DNA of 9,703 nt, from NCBI GenBank assembly GCA_910579425.1, contig CAJTVL010000122.1, forward strand, positions 1 through 9,703, in the 5' to 3' direction. Positions 1-5,707 of the stretch are shown one piece after another. Both the position numbers and the translations under genes were made by a program. This DNA comes from an uncultured Lachnospiraceae bacterium (GTDB taxonomy: Bacteria > Bacillota > Clostridia > Lachnospirales > Lachnospiraceae). The notes beneath the pieces are model-generated. The model was not told where the DNA came from. It ran no database searches and was given only the letters and a program-made list of their open reading frames with translations. Numbering within the stretch: the stretch's first letter is position 1; the number at the start of each line of letters is the position of its first letter.

Positions 1-386
1 TGAACCAGTTTTTTGAAAATGTGAGAGTGTTTGACGCTTCCATCAATGCCATTGAGAACCCGGAATCCGATCAGGCAGTTTCTGAGCTCCTGACGCTTTT
101 GGATTCTATGGATACTTCCTTTCAGCAGATGGCGGCTCTTGAGGTGCCGGATTGTTTTCCTGGTGTGGAGGAGCTTGCGGATGACGCCAGTATGTATATG
201 TCGGAGGCCGTCTCTTACTATCATATGGCTTATGAGGGCGGCGGCTTTGATGCGTCTCTTGAGGACGTGGCCATGCAGAACTATGCCTTCGCCAACACAA
301 GGCTTCAGTATATCATTTCCATTTTACACGGCGACATTCCGGAGGAAATTTTCACTTATGAGGACGAAGAAACGCCCGATGAATAA
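1..386 (+). CDS. Acidic helical protein of unknown function, 5' end at or beyond the window edge
   Basis: The frame is open from the first bases of the window (first full codon at 3) to a TAA at 384-386. A GTG at 21 would give 121 residues but has no ribosome binding site. The reading frame continues upstream of it as NQFFENV, so the real start is probably at or before base 1; the first two bases, TG, could even be the end of an ATG. The visible 128 residues look all-helical and acidic, with no membrane segment, no cysteine cluster apart from one Cys, and a very acidic tail (YEDEETPDE). The heptad-like hydrophobic spacing suggests a helical bundle, as in small secreted or lipoprotein-anchored proteins of Lachnospiraceae. 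The part that would show a signal peptide is missing. I do not recognise a named family. The end of the gene lies inside an inverted repeat that probably terminates its transcript. Confidence 0.7.
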   Translation, partial: NQFFENVRVFDASINAIENPESDQAVSELLTLLDSMDTSFQQMAALEVPDCFPGVEELADDASMYMSEAVSYYHMAYEGGGFDASLEDVAMQNYAFANTRLQYIISILHGDIPEEIFTYEDEETPDE

Positions 387-401
387 TCTCAGGCGTTTCT
401 T
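367..401. terminator. Bidirectional terminator overlapping the end of the left-edge gene
   Basis: A perfect 10-bp inverted repeat, AAGAAACGCC (367-376) and GGCGTTTCTT (392-401), encloses a 15-base loop that contains the TAA stop of the plus-strand gene. The base of the stem is A-rich on one side and T-rich on the other in both directions, as in bidirectional intrinsic terminators. It lies 34 bases past the stop of the minus-strand operon, so it can serve both convergent units. The U-tract is short and partly inside the stem. A second small hairpin (CCGGC, AGG, GCCGG at 411-423) lies between it and the minus-strand stop. Confidence 0.6.
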
Positions 402-434
402 TGAAATGTGCCGGCAGGGCCGGACTTACTCTGC

Positions 435-701
435 TTATTTCAGAAGCCGGATCCTTCCAATCAGAGGAACCTCCTTCTCTTCCTGGTTGATGGCGGCCAC
501 CAGTCCCAGGATCCAGCAAACCATCATAAAGATTCCCCAAATCTGGCCAAGGCAGGGAATAAGCGCCGGGATAAAAAAGATCAGGATCACAAGGGCCTGA
601 TTCAGATGAAATTTGGCCCCTTCCTTGTCTCCTGCCAGTAAGGCGACAAAAAATCCAATCCATGTGATATAGGCTACAATACTTGTGGTTTTCGCATCCA
701 T
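435..701 (-). CDS. Small Tic20/DUF4870-like membrane protein, last gene of a three-gene operon
   Basis: The protein has 88 residues and at least two strongly hydrophobic segments, about 8-22 and 36-70 (the second long enough for two short helices). The segment around residues 24-40, AGDKEGAKFHLNQALVI, resembles the signature of the DUF4870/Tic20-like group: a short polar loop and a 'hxNQAL' helix start after the first membrane span. The C-terminus (EVPLIGRIRLLK) is amphipathic and basic, and probably cytoplasmic. The ATG at 701 is preceded at 8 bases by AGGAGG (710-715), which lies inside the last codons of the upstream DUF2752 gene; only one base separates the two reading frames. This arrangement implies translational coupling. 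No function is established; the family is small integral membrane proteins often found with zinc-ribbon or TM2/DUF4190-type proteins. Confidence 0.8.
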   Translation of the reverse strand: MDAKTTSIVAYITWIGFFVALLAGDKEGAKFHLNQALVILIFFIPALIPCLGQIWGIFMMVCWILGLVAAINQEEKEVPLIGRIRLLK

Positions 702-702
702 C

Positions 703-1173
703 TCATACTCCTCCTCTTAACGTCAAATAAATACTGAAAATCCTGATTAATTTCATGATCCACTGAACCAGTATCACCCCAATGGCGGCATACAGATAAT
801 ATTCTATATGAATCTCCCTTTTTTCAAGGTTATTTTTCAGGCGCTTTCTGTAAAAATAAAGCAGCATAAAGTGAAAATAGGCTAAAACCCCAAAAATAAC
901 GGAAGGATTCAGTTCCAGGCTCTTCACAAAATCCCCCAGGAACAGGTAATAAAACGCCCTGGTACCTCCGCAGCCGGGACAGGGCAGGCCGCATCTTCGC
1001 CGTATGCTGCACTGGCCCAAAGCCCCGTATTTTTCATAGCCGGTTTGGGCGAACCAAACCCCGGCGATACAAAAGGGAAGCCACAAGAACTTCCCTAATT
1101 GATAAAAAATACGATCCCCCCGGTATTTTTTGTGTTCTTTAGGATCAATAATAGAACTCATCGGCGAATTCAT
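703..1173 (-). CDS. DUF2752 family membrane protein
   Basis: This 156-residue protein carries the DUF2752 hallmark CPGCGGTRA at residues 65-73, followed by an aromatic helix, G-D-F (80-82) and NP (89-90), all typical of the family. Predicted membrane spans lie near residues 29-43, 92-108 and 125-142, with a basic loop (RKRLKNNLEKR) between the last two. The Cys pair in CPxC plus C55 and C61 could bind metal or form a redox site; the family's biochemical role is unknown. The start is uncertain. The ATG at 1173 overlaps the upstream gene by 29 bases, and an alternative ATG at 1161 overlaps by 17. Neither has a strong ribosome binding site, so translation probably depends on ribosomes finishing the upstream gene. 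It is the middle gene of the minus-strand operon, and its 3' end carries the ribosome binding site of the next gene. Confidence 0.85.
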   Translation of the reverse strand: MNSPMSSIIDPKEHKKYRGDRIFYQLGKFLWLPFCIAGVWFAQTGYEKYGALGQCSIRRRCGLPCPGCGGTRAFYYLFLGDFVKSLELNPSVIFGVLAYFHFMLLYFYRKRLKNNLEKREIHIEYYLYAAIGVILVQWIMKLIRIFSIYLTLRGGV

Positions 1174-1765
1174 AGAGCAGATCGTTGTATACTGAAGTAC
1201 CGCTGATAATCAGGGAGAAAACCACAATAACAATGGCTACGCCGCCGGTTGCAATTCCGGCAATCGCCATCCCCTTCCCGTCGTATTTGAAGCACAGGGT
1301 GATAATGCCAAGTACAATTGCGGCAATGGCCAGCACAGCGCTGAAAAGGCCAAGGCAGCAGCATAACAGGGAAATGATGCCGCATACCAGAGAGGCAATG
1401 GCAAATCCGATATTTCCGCCTCCCTTCTTTTCGGCATAGGGCTCCTGGGAATAGTACCCGGGCTGACGGGAATCATAGTACCCGCCGGAACCGGCCCCGT
1501 TACTGTCATAGTTCTGGCCGGATGAACCATAATTGATCTGTATTTCTGGAATCGGCGCAGGCTTCTCTTCCTCCGCATCCGTAATCTTTTCAAAATAAGA
1601 ACCGTTCTCGTCCCCCGAAAACAGGCCTCCCTCCTGTTTGGGGGCCTCCTCCCCGCCGCCAAAATCCGGACGCTCCAATTTCGCGCCGCAGTTACAGCAG
1701 AATTTGGAAGAGGGATCGTTTTGATTCCCGCATTGGGTACAATATATCTTTTTCTCTTCGCTCAT
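1145..1765 (-). CDS. Zinc-ribbon, DUF4190-like membrane protein
   Basis: The protein has 206 residues in three parts. Residues 9-26 form an N-terminal zinc ribbon, CTQC then CxxC (C9, C12, C23, C26, with an extra C24). About 85 residues of low-complexity linker rich in Gly, Tyr, Ser, Pro and acidic residues follow. A hydrophobic C-terminal half (about 118-188) has the DUF4190-like pattern of small-residue-rich helices, IASLVCGIISLL, LGIITL and GKGMAIAGIATGG. The CCC at 135-137 lies in the first span. The tail (YNDLLYEFADEFYY) is acidic and aromatic. The ATG at 1765 follows AGAGGTGG at 4 bases, a good site. It is the first gene of the operon, directly behind a sigma-A-type promoter at 1838-1866. 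Proteins of this build are common in Firmicutes. The ribbon probably faces the cytoplasm, but the ligand and function are unknown. Confidence 0.85.
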   Translation of the reverse strand: MSEEKKIYCTQCGNQNDPSSKFCCNCGAKLERPDFGGGEEAPKQEGGLFSGDENGSYFEKITDAEEEKPAPIPEIQINYGSSGQNYDSNGAGSGGYYDSRQPGYYSQEPYAEKKGGGNIGFAIASLVCGIISLLCCCLGLFSAVLAIAAIVLGIITLCFKYDGKGMAIAGIATGGVAIVIVVFSLIISGTSVYNDLLYEFADEFYY

Positions 1766-1837
1766 TTGTCCACCTCTTGCTCATATTATTTCTTAAAATA
1801 GGAATGCCTCACAAAAGCACGGCATCCGCTTCTTTTT

Positions 1838-1866
1838 ATTGTAAGATAATATGAAGTAAATGTCCA
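1838..1866 (-). promoter_or_regulatory. Sigma-A-type promoter for the zinc-ribbon/DUF2752 operon
   Basis: On the minus strand, TGGACA (1866-1861) and TACAAT (1843-1838) are separated by exactly 17 bases. Each hexamer matches the housekeeping consensus at five of six positions. Transcription would start near 1831, giving a leader of about 65 bases before the ATG at 1765. That leader contains a weak hairpin, ATGCC (1804-1808) pairing with GGCAT (1821-1825), too small to call a terminator or riboswitch. Confidence 0.7.
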
Positions 1867-1904
1867 TATAAATATTTTTCCTTTTAGATAATAATTTTTC
1901 TGAA

Positions 1905-1932
1905 ACATAAACAAGCCATAGTACATATGATA
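1905..1932 (+). promoter_or_regulatory. Sigma-K-like promoter for the Cys-rich peptide gene
   Basis: AC at 1905-1906, a 17-base spacer, then CATATGATA at 1924-1932 fits the published sigma-K pattern from Bacillus subtilis (AC, 17 bases, CATAnnnTA). Transcription would start near 1940, 24 bases before the ATG at 1964. No good sigma-A pair was seen: TATGAT at 1926 lacks a properly spaced TTGACA-like hexamer. The match is short and the region is AT-rich, so chance remains possible. Confidence 0.4.
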
Positions 1933-1953
1933 AAGCATAATCAAAAACCTTTT

Positions 1954-1958
1954 GGAGG
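1954..1958 (+). promoter_or_regulatory. Ribosome binding site that fixes the start of the Cys-rich peptide
   Basis: GGAGG lies 5 bases before the ATG at 1964. The in-frame TTG at 1952 overlaps this site and so cannot be the start codon. This sets the product at 77 residues rather than 81. Confidence 0.85.
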
Positions 1959-1963
1959 CAAAT

Positions 1964-2197
1964 ATGAGTGATTTAACAGCTACTGGATGTGGATGCGGAA
2001 GTCCTGCCAGCAATAACAACGGATGTGGGTGCGGTTCCATGATTTGGCTCATTATTTTACTTTGCTGCTGCGGAAACGGCAATAGCTTCGGTTTCTTTGG
2101 CAACAATTCCGATAATGGGTGCTGCGATCTCATCTGGCTTATTGTATTACTGTCCTTCTGCGGAAACGGCAATAACGGCTGTGGCTGCGGCTGCTGA
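1964..2197 (+). CDS. 77-aa Cys/Gly/Asn-rich protein with a duplicated module ('chorion class high-cysteine HCB protein 13'-like)
   Basis: The protein starts MSDLTATGCGCG and has 13 Cys, 16 Gly and 11 Asn in 77 residues. It consists of two similar blocks, GSMIWLIILLCCCGNGN and CCDLIWLIVLLSFCGNGN, with GCGCG clusters near the N-terminus, before the first block, and at the C-terminus. The blocks share a 17-base identical DNA segment 90 bases apart (2068-2084 and 2158-2174), evidence of internal duplication or strong constraint. Each hydrophobic run is about 8-10 residues, short for a membrane helix and plausible as a beta strand or interface segment. Small proteins of this style in Lachnospiraceae are often labelled 'chorion class high-cysteine HCB protein 13', a name from compositional similarity rather than function. 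The gene has its own promoter candidate, a strong ribosome binding site and its own terminator. A disulfide-crosslinked or metal-binding surface or coat protein is possible but unproven. Confidence 0.8.
   Translation: MSDLTATGCGCGSPASNNNGCGCGSMIWLIILLCCCGNGNSFGFFGNNSDNGCCDLIWLIVLLSFCGNGNNGCGCGC
2068..2174 (+). repeat. Direct repeat inside the Cys-rich gene (17-base copies, 90-base period)
   Basis: CTGCGGAAACGGCAATA occurs at 2068-2084 and again, identical, at 2158-2174. Each encodes the Cys-Gly-Asn-Gly-Asn motif after a hydrophobic IWLI run. The 90-base period is 30 codons and matches the protein-level duplication. Confidence 0.85.
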
Positions 2198-2231
2198 TTA
2201 TACAGCATAAAGGATTCTTTTCATCATGTCT

Positions 2232-2263
2232 GAAAAGTAGGCTCTGAAAGGGGCCTACTTTTC
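2232..2263 (+). terminator. Intrinsic terminator of the Cys-rich gene
   Basis: A perfect 11-bp stem, GAAAAGTAGGC (2232-2242) with GCCTACTTTTC (2253-2263), encloses a 10-base loop, with T's on the 3' arm. It lies 35 bases after the stop of the Cys-rich gene and before the next gene, so the two units should be transcribed separately. Confidence 0.85.
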
Positions 2264-2266
2264 TGC

Positions 2267-2294
2267 ATACAGGCTGATCTGAAAACATAAAATA
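2267..2294 (+). promoter_or_regulatory. Sigma-E/K-like promoter for the Met-rich gene pair
   Basis: GCATACA (ATA at 2267-2269) lies 16 bases from the ATA to CATAAAATA at 2286-2294. This resembles the sigma-E pattern (ATA, about 16 bases, CATACAnT), with one mismatch in the -10 octamer, and the -10 also fits the sigma-K form CATAnnnTA. It begins four bases after the preceding terminator stem. Transcription would start near 2301, upstream of the AAAGGAG ribosome binding site. The motif is short and the call tentative. Confidence 0.35.
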
Positions 2295-2319
2295 TGGAAA
2301 CGGGTGGAAAGGAGAAGCT

Positions 2320-2883
2320 ATGGACCCAAATGAACATCATACGGAAAGCACTTCTAAGGTAATAGCATTTGACACTCTCTTTTGCACCAATCATATCCAA
2401 ATGCTGAAGGTCATGCTTCCTTATATGGACAATCAAACACAGAAGTCTATGGCTGTCTATATTAAATTTCTGGAATTAAATTATACGATGGAATATTTCC
2501 GAAGGCATCCCAACTGCCTCTGCGGCTGCATGGAGAGAGAGCAGTCTCCCGATTTATTCAAAATGTGTTCCGAGCTGCTTCCTTACTGTACAGAAAGAGA
2601 AAAAGCGCAGCTTGAACAGATTCAGAATATTTCGCGCAGTATGGAAATGTATAAGGAAATGTCCCAAACCATGGAAATGATGAAAGATTTTATGCCGGAT
2701 GCCGCTGCTTTCATGGATTCTTTTGCAGAGTCCGGCCAGGAAGATCATTCCCCGGATCAGGAGGAAAATGAGAAACAGGGGACATTCGGGAATTTTGATA
2801 TGATGAGTATGCTGATGAATATGCTCACTCCTGAGCAGAGACAGATGTATGAAATGTTTGGAGGTAATCAACATGGAGAATAG
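2320..2883 (+). CDS. Met-rich 187-aa protein of unknown function
   Basis: The ATG at 2320 follows AAAGGAG with a short spacer. I do not recognise a family. The N-terminal half (about 14-60) is helical with no signal peptide and no membrane span. A tight cysteine cluster, CLCGC, lies at residues 66-70, with further cysteines at 22, 83 and 90. The C-terminal half is very rich in methionine: 15 of the protein's 23 Met lie after residue 107, notably in MEMYKEMSQTMEMMKDFM (108-125) and MMSMLMNML (161-169). An acidic Gln/Glu/Asp-rich linker (about 138-153) separates these, and the end reads TPEQRQMYEMFGG. The last 11 bases overlap the next gene, so the two products are probably made together. Cys and Met clusters could bind metal or resist oxidation; that is inference. 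Confidence 0.75.
   Translation: MDPNEHHTESTSKVIAFDTLFCTNHIQMLKVMLPYMDNQTQKSMAVYIKFLELNYTMEYFRRHPNCLCGCMEREQSPDLFKMCSELLPYCTEREKAQLEQIQNISRSMEMYKEMSQTMEMMKDFMPDAAAFMDSFAESGQEDHSPDQEENEKQGTFGNFDMMSMLMNMLTPEQRQMYEMFGGNQHGE
2860..2865 (+). promoter_or_regulatory. Ribosome binding site that fixes the start of the 89-aa gene
   Basis: GGAGGT lies 7 bases before the ATG at 2873 and within the coding sequence of the Met-rich gene. The earlier in-frame ATG at 2849 has no such site, so the product is 89 residues. Confidence 0.85.
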
Positions 2884-3142
2884 TTGGATGAACGACGAGT
2901 CGCTGAAGGAGATTGATTCCTATAAGCTGGAATTTTTGCAGGCGCTTATGTTCGAGAGCAATCATCTGAAAAAGGAACAGATGCTCCCCTTTTTGATGGC
3001 GGTAGCCAAACGGGGAAAAGAGAAAAAGGTTTCTTTTTCCGAGGAGGAAATCAACAGGATCGTAGCCGTTCTGCGAAAGCAGGCGTCTCCCGAGGAGACT
3101 GCCAAAATCGAGAAAATTATGGCTATGCGCTCACGGAAGTAG
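2873..3142 (+). CDS. 89-aa charged helical protein, coupled to the Met-rich gene
   Basis: The protein begins MENSWMNDESLKEIDSYKLE and is almost entirely helix-forming and charged, with no cysteine, signal peptide or membrane span. Roughly two helices (about 8-45) lead to a basic loop, KRGKEKK (about 44-50), then a helix containing FSEEEINRIVAVLRKQ and a C-terminal helix ending KIMAMRSRK. I do not recognise a family. The 11-base overlap with the upstream gene, with the ribosome binding site inside that gene, points to coupled translation and a shared task such as complex formation. The stop at 3140-3142 is followed after about 27 bases by a strong terminator. Confidence 0.75.
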   Translation: MENSWMNDESLKEIDSYKLEFLQALMFESNHLKKEQMLPFLMAVAKRGKEKKVSFSEEEINRIVAVLRKQASPEETAKIEKIMAMRSRK

Positions 3143-3169
3143 AAAACCTCTGGCTTTTTTCTTCCGTTT

Positions 3170-3199
3170 AAAAGCCGGCTCTGAAAAAAGCCGGCTTTT
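3170..3199. terminator. Strong bidirectional terminator between the 89-aa gene and leuS
   Basis: AAAAGCCGGCT (3170-3180) and AGCCGGCTTTT (3189-3199) form a perfect 11-bp stem with an 8-base loop. T's follow the GC core in both directions. It ends the plus-strand Met-rich operon and, 35 bases past the leuS stop, the minus-strand transcript. An imperfect hairpin just before it (about 3135-3166) may help. Confidence 0.9.
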
Positions 3200-3234
3200 G
3201 GCAGTACATAACTTTTGGGGAAAAGAGTGTTTCC

Positions 3235-5649
3235 TTACCCCTTCATCACAATATTTACAATTTTACCCGGAACATAAATTTCCTTTATGACGGTTCCGGT
3301 GAGCTTGGCGGCAATGGCCTCCTTTGCCCGGGCAATGACCTGATCTTTCTCTTCATCTCTGGCAATATTTAAAGTTGCCCTGGTTTTTCCGTTGATCTGA
3401 ACGGCGATCTCGATGGTTGCCTCAACGGTCTTTGCCTCATCATACTCCGGCCAGGCACTCTGGTAGATACGCCCCTCATAGCCGCAGCGCTGCCAAAGTT
3501 CCTCGGTAATATGGGGCGCTACCGGGTTAAGGAGGGTAAGAAGCGTCCTGTACTCTCCTTTGGTGACGCTGCTTTTACGGTAAAACTCATTGATGAGAGC
3601 CATCATTGCCGCAATCGCCGTGTTATATTTCAGGGTTTCAAAATCATTGGAAACCTTTTTGATGGTCTGGTGCATTTTCACTTCCAGGTCTTTGGAATAG
3701 CCGGGCTCCCCGTTTACAAGCTCCTGCAGCTTCCAGACCCTCTCCAGGAATCTGCGGCATCCCCTGACGCCCTCGTCTGACCAGGCGGCGCTCAAATCAA
3801 AGGCGCCGATAAACATCTCATAGGTGCGCAGGGTGTCAGCGCCGTACTCTCTCACAATATCGTCGGGGTTGACAACATTTCCTCTGGATTTACTCATCTT
3901 CTCCCCGTTTGAGCCAAGAATCATACCGTGGGAGGTTCTCTTTGCATAGGGCTCCGGGCAGGGAACCACTTTTTCGTCATACAGAAACCGATGCCAGAAC
4001 CGGGAATAAAGAAGATGCAGGGTGGTATGCTCCATGCCTCCATTGTACCAGTCCACAGGCATCCAGTAGTCAAGAGCCTCTCTGCCGGCCAGTTCCTTTT
4101 CGTTTTCAGGGTCAATGTAGCGCAGGAAATACCAGGAGGAGCCTGCCCACTGAGGCATGGTATCCGTCTCCCTCTCGGCAGGGCCGCCGCACTTGGGACA
4201 GGTGGTCCGTACCCAGTCTGTCATTTTGGCCAGAGGGGATTCCCCATTGTCGGTAGGCATGTAGCTTTCCACCTCGGGAAGCTCTAAGGGAAGTTCACTC
4301 TCCGGGAGAGGAACATAACCGCATTTTTCACATTTGACAATCGGAATGGGCTCTCCCCAGTAGCGCTGTCTGGAAAATACCCAGTCACGGAGCTTAAAGT
4401 TGGTTTTGGAATGTCCGATTCCCTTTTCGGTCAGGAATTCCGTAATTTTTACTTTTGCATCGGCGACGGAAAGCCCGTTCAGGAAATCAGAGTTCACAAG
4501 CGTTCCCGTTTCCACATCGGTAAATACCGCTTCGTTTACATCCACCGGACTTCCGGCAACCACCTCGATAATGGGCATGTTAAACTTCTTTGCGAATTCC
4601 CAGTCACGCTCATCATGAGCCGGCACCGCCATGATGGCGCCTGTTCCATAACTCATGAGCACATAATCGGAAATCCAGACTGGGATTTCCTTTCCATTAA
4701 CCGGATTGACGGCCGTAAGCCCCCGGAGCATGACGCCGGTTTTCTCTTTTGCAAGCTCGGTGCGCTCAAAATCAGACTTCCTTGCCGCCAGTTCTCTGTA
4801 GGCGGCAACCTCGTCCCAGTTTTCAATATCCTCTTTGTATTTGTCGATAAAAGGATGCTCCGGGCTCATGACCATATAAGTAACGCCAAACAAGGTGTCC
4901 GGTCTTGTGGTGTAGACCCTCATCTTATCCTCTTTGTCCTTTAAGAGGAAATCAACCTCCGCACCGGTGGACTTGCCGATCCAGTTTTTCTGGGAAACCT
5001 TAATGCGCTCTATATAATCTACCGTCTCCAAACCTTCCAGCAGCTTATCCGCATAGTCAGTGATTTTAAGCATCCACTGGCTTTTTACCTTCCGGACTAC
5101 CTCTGAGCCGCAGCGCTCGCAGACGCCGTTTACAACCTCCTCATTGGCAAGCCCTACCTTACAGGAGGTACACCAGTTAATGGGCATCTGAGCCTTATAG
5201 GCCAGTCCTGCATTGAAAAGCTTTAAAAAGATCCACTGGGTCCATTTGTAGTACCTGGGATCCGTGGTATTGATCTCCCTCTCCCAGTCAAAGGAATAGC
5301 CCAGGGAATGAAGCTGTCCCTTAAAGCGCTCCACATTGTTTTTGGTCACGATCCTGGGGTGGATATGATTTTTAATGGCATAGTTTTCGGTGGGAAGTCC
5401 GAAGGCATCCCAGCCCATAGGATACAGAACGTTGTAGCCCTGCATTCTCCTTTTGCGGGCCACAATATCCAGAGCCGTATAAGGCCTGGGGTGCCCTACA
5501 TGAAGTCCCTGGCCCGAGGGGTAAGGGAATTCAACCAATGCATAGTATTTCGGTTTCGTGTAATCGGAAGAAGTCTGAAAGGCCTTCTCCTCATCCCAGA
5601 TCTTCTGCCATTTTGTTTCCACTTCTCTGTGATTATATGGTATTGCCAT
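3235..5649 (-). CDS. leuS: Leucyl-tRNA synthetase
   Basis: This cytoplasmic class I synthetase charges tRNA-Leu with leucine using ATP. At 804 residues it is full length for the bacterial form. In order: the HIGH signature HVGH at 50-53 within FPYPSGQGLHVGHPRPYTALD; a zinc-type Cys pair set, CTSC (160-163) and CERC (177-180); and the CP1 editing domain, with the Thr-rich TTRPDTLFG (247-255) and GTGAIMAVPAHDERD (335-349), where the Asp after the His is the conserved one that limits editing of leucine. A second Cys pair set lies at 440/443 and 484/487, followed by the WAGSSWYFLRY catalytic segment (501-511), KMSKS at 584-588, and the helical anticodon-binding and C-terminal domains ending in VQINGKTRATL and IYVPGKIVNIV. 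The ATG at 5649 follows GAGAGGGA at about 5 bases. Only 58 bases separate it from the membrane-protein gene upstream, with no terminator and no T-box. Confidence 0.98.
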   Translation of the reverse strand: MAIPYNHREVETKWQKIWDEEKAFQTSSDYTKPKYYALVEFPYPSGQGLHVGHPRPYTALDIVARKRRMQGYNVLYPMGWDAFGLPTENYAIKNHIHPRIVTKNNVERFKGQLHSLGYSFDWEREINTTDPRYYKWTQWIFLKLFNAGLAYKAQMPINWCTSCKVGLANEEVVNGVCERCGSEVVRKVKSQWMLKITDYADKLLEGLETVDYIERIKVSQKNWIGKSTGAEVDFLLKDKEDKMRVYTTRPDTLFGVTYMVMSPEHPFIDKYKEDIENWDEVAAYRELAARKSDFERTELAKEKTGVMLRGLTAVNPVNGKEIPVWISDYVLMSYGTGAIMAVPAHDERDWEFAKKFNMPIIEVVAGSPVDVNEAVFTDVETGTLVNSDFLNGLSVADAKVKITEFLTEKGIGHSKTNFKLRDWVFSRQRYWGEPIPIVKCEKCGYVPLPESELPLELPEVESYMPTDNGESPLAKMTDWVRTTCPKCGGPAERETDTMPQWAGSSWYFLRYIDPENEKELAGREALDYWMPVDWYNGGMEHTTLHLLYSRFWHRFLYDEKVVPCPEPYAKRTSHGMILGSNGEKMSKSRGNVVNPDDIVREYGADTLRTYEMFIGAFDLSAAWSDEGVRGCRRFLERVWKLQELVNGEPGYSKDLEVKMHQTIKKVSNDFETLKYNTAIAAMMALINEFYRKSSVTKGEYRTLLTLLNPVAPHITEELWQRCGYEGRIYQSAWPEYDEAKTVEATIEIAVQINGKTRATLNIARDEEKDQVIARAKEAIAAKLTGTVIKEIYVPGKIVNIVMKG

Positions 5650-5707
5650 CTTTTCCCTCTCATTTCCGCAGCATTATCCTGCTTTCCACTTTAAATTAGT
5701 CACAATT

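Noticed and set aside
139..600. Plus-strand frame of 153 codons across the convergent gene ends
   Set aside because: It overlaps two better-supported genes and the terminator hairpin, has no ribosome binding site, and has a composition rich in Arg, Ser and Pro typical of shadow frames.
1804..1825. ATGCC/GGCAT hairpin in the leader of the zinc-ribbon operon
   Set aside because: It has only 5 base pairs with a 12-base loop and no U-run in the direction of transcription. It is too weak to call a regulatory element.
1952..1963. TTG start for the Cys-rich gene
   Set aside because: The TTG overlaps the GGAGG ribosome binding site of the ATG at 1964.
1786..2208. Minus-strand frame of 140 codons opposite the Cys-rich gene, Pro/Gln/Leu-rich
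   Set aside because: Its composition is the antisense image of the Gly/Asn/Cys codons, and it has no ribosome binding site. It is a shadow.
4411..4944. Plus-strand frame of 177 codons inside leuS
   Set aside because: It is antisense to highly conserved leuS sequence, with no initiation signals. It is a shadow frame, as are the other plus-strand frames in 3500-5700.
5650..5707. Possible T-box leader before leuS
   Set aside because: The gap is 58 bases, far too short, and contains no T-box conserved sequence or terminator hairpin.
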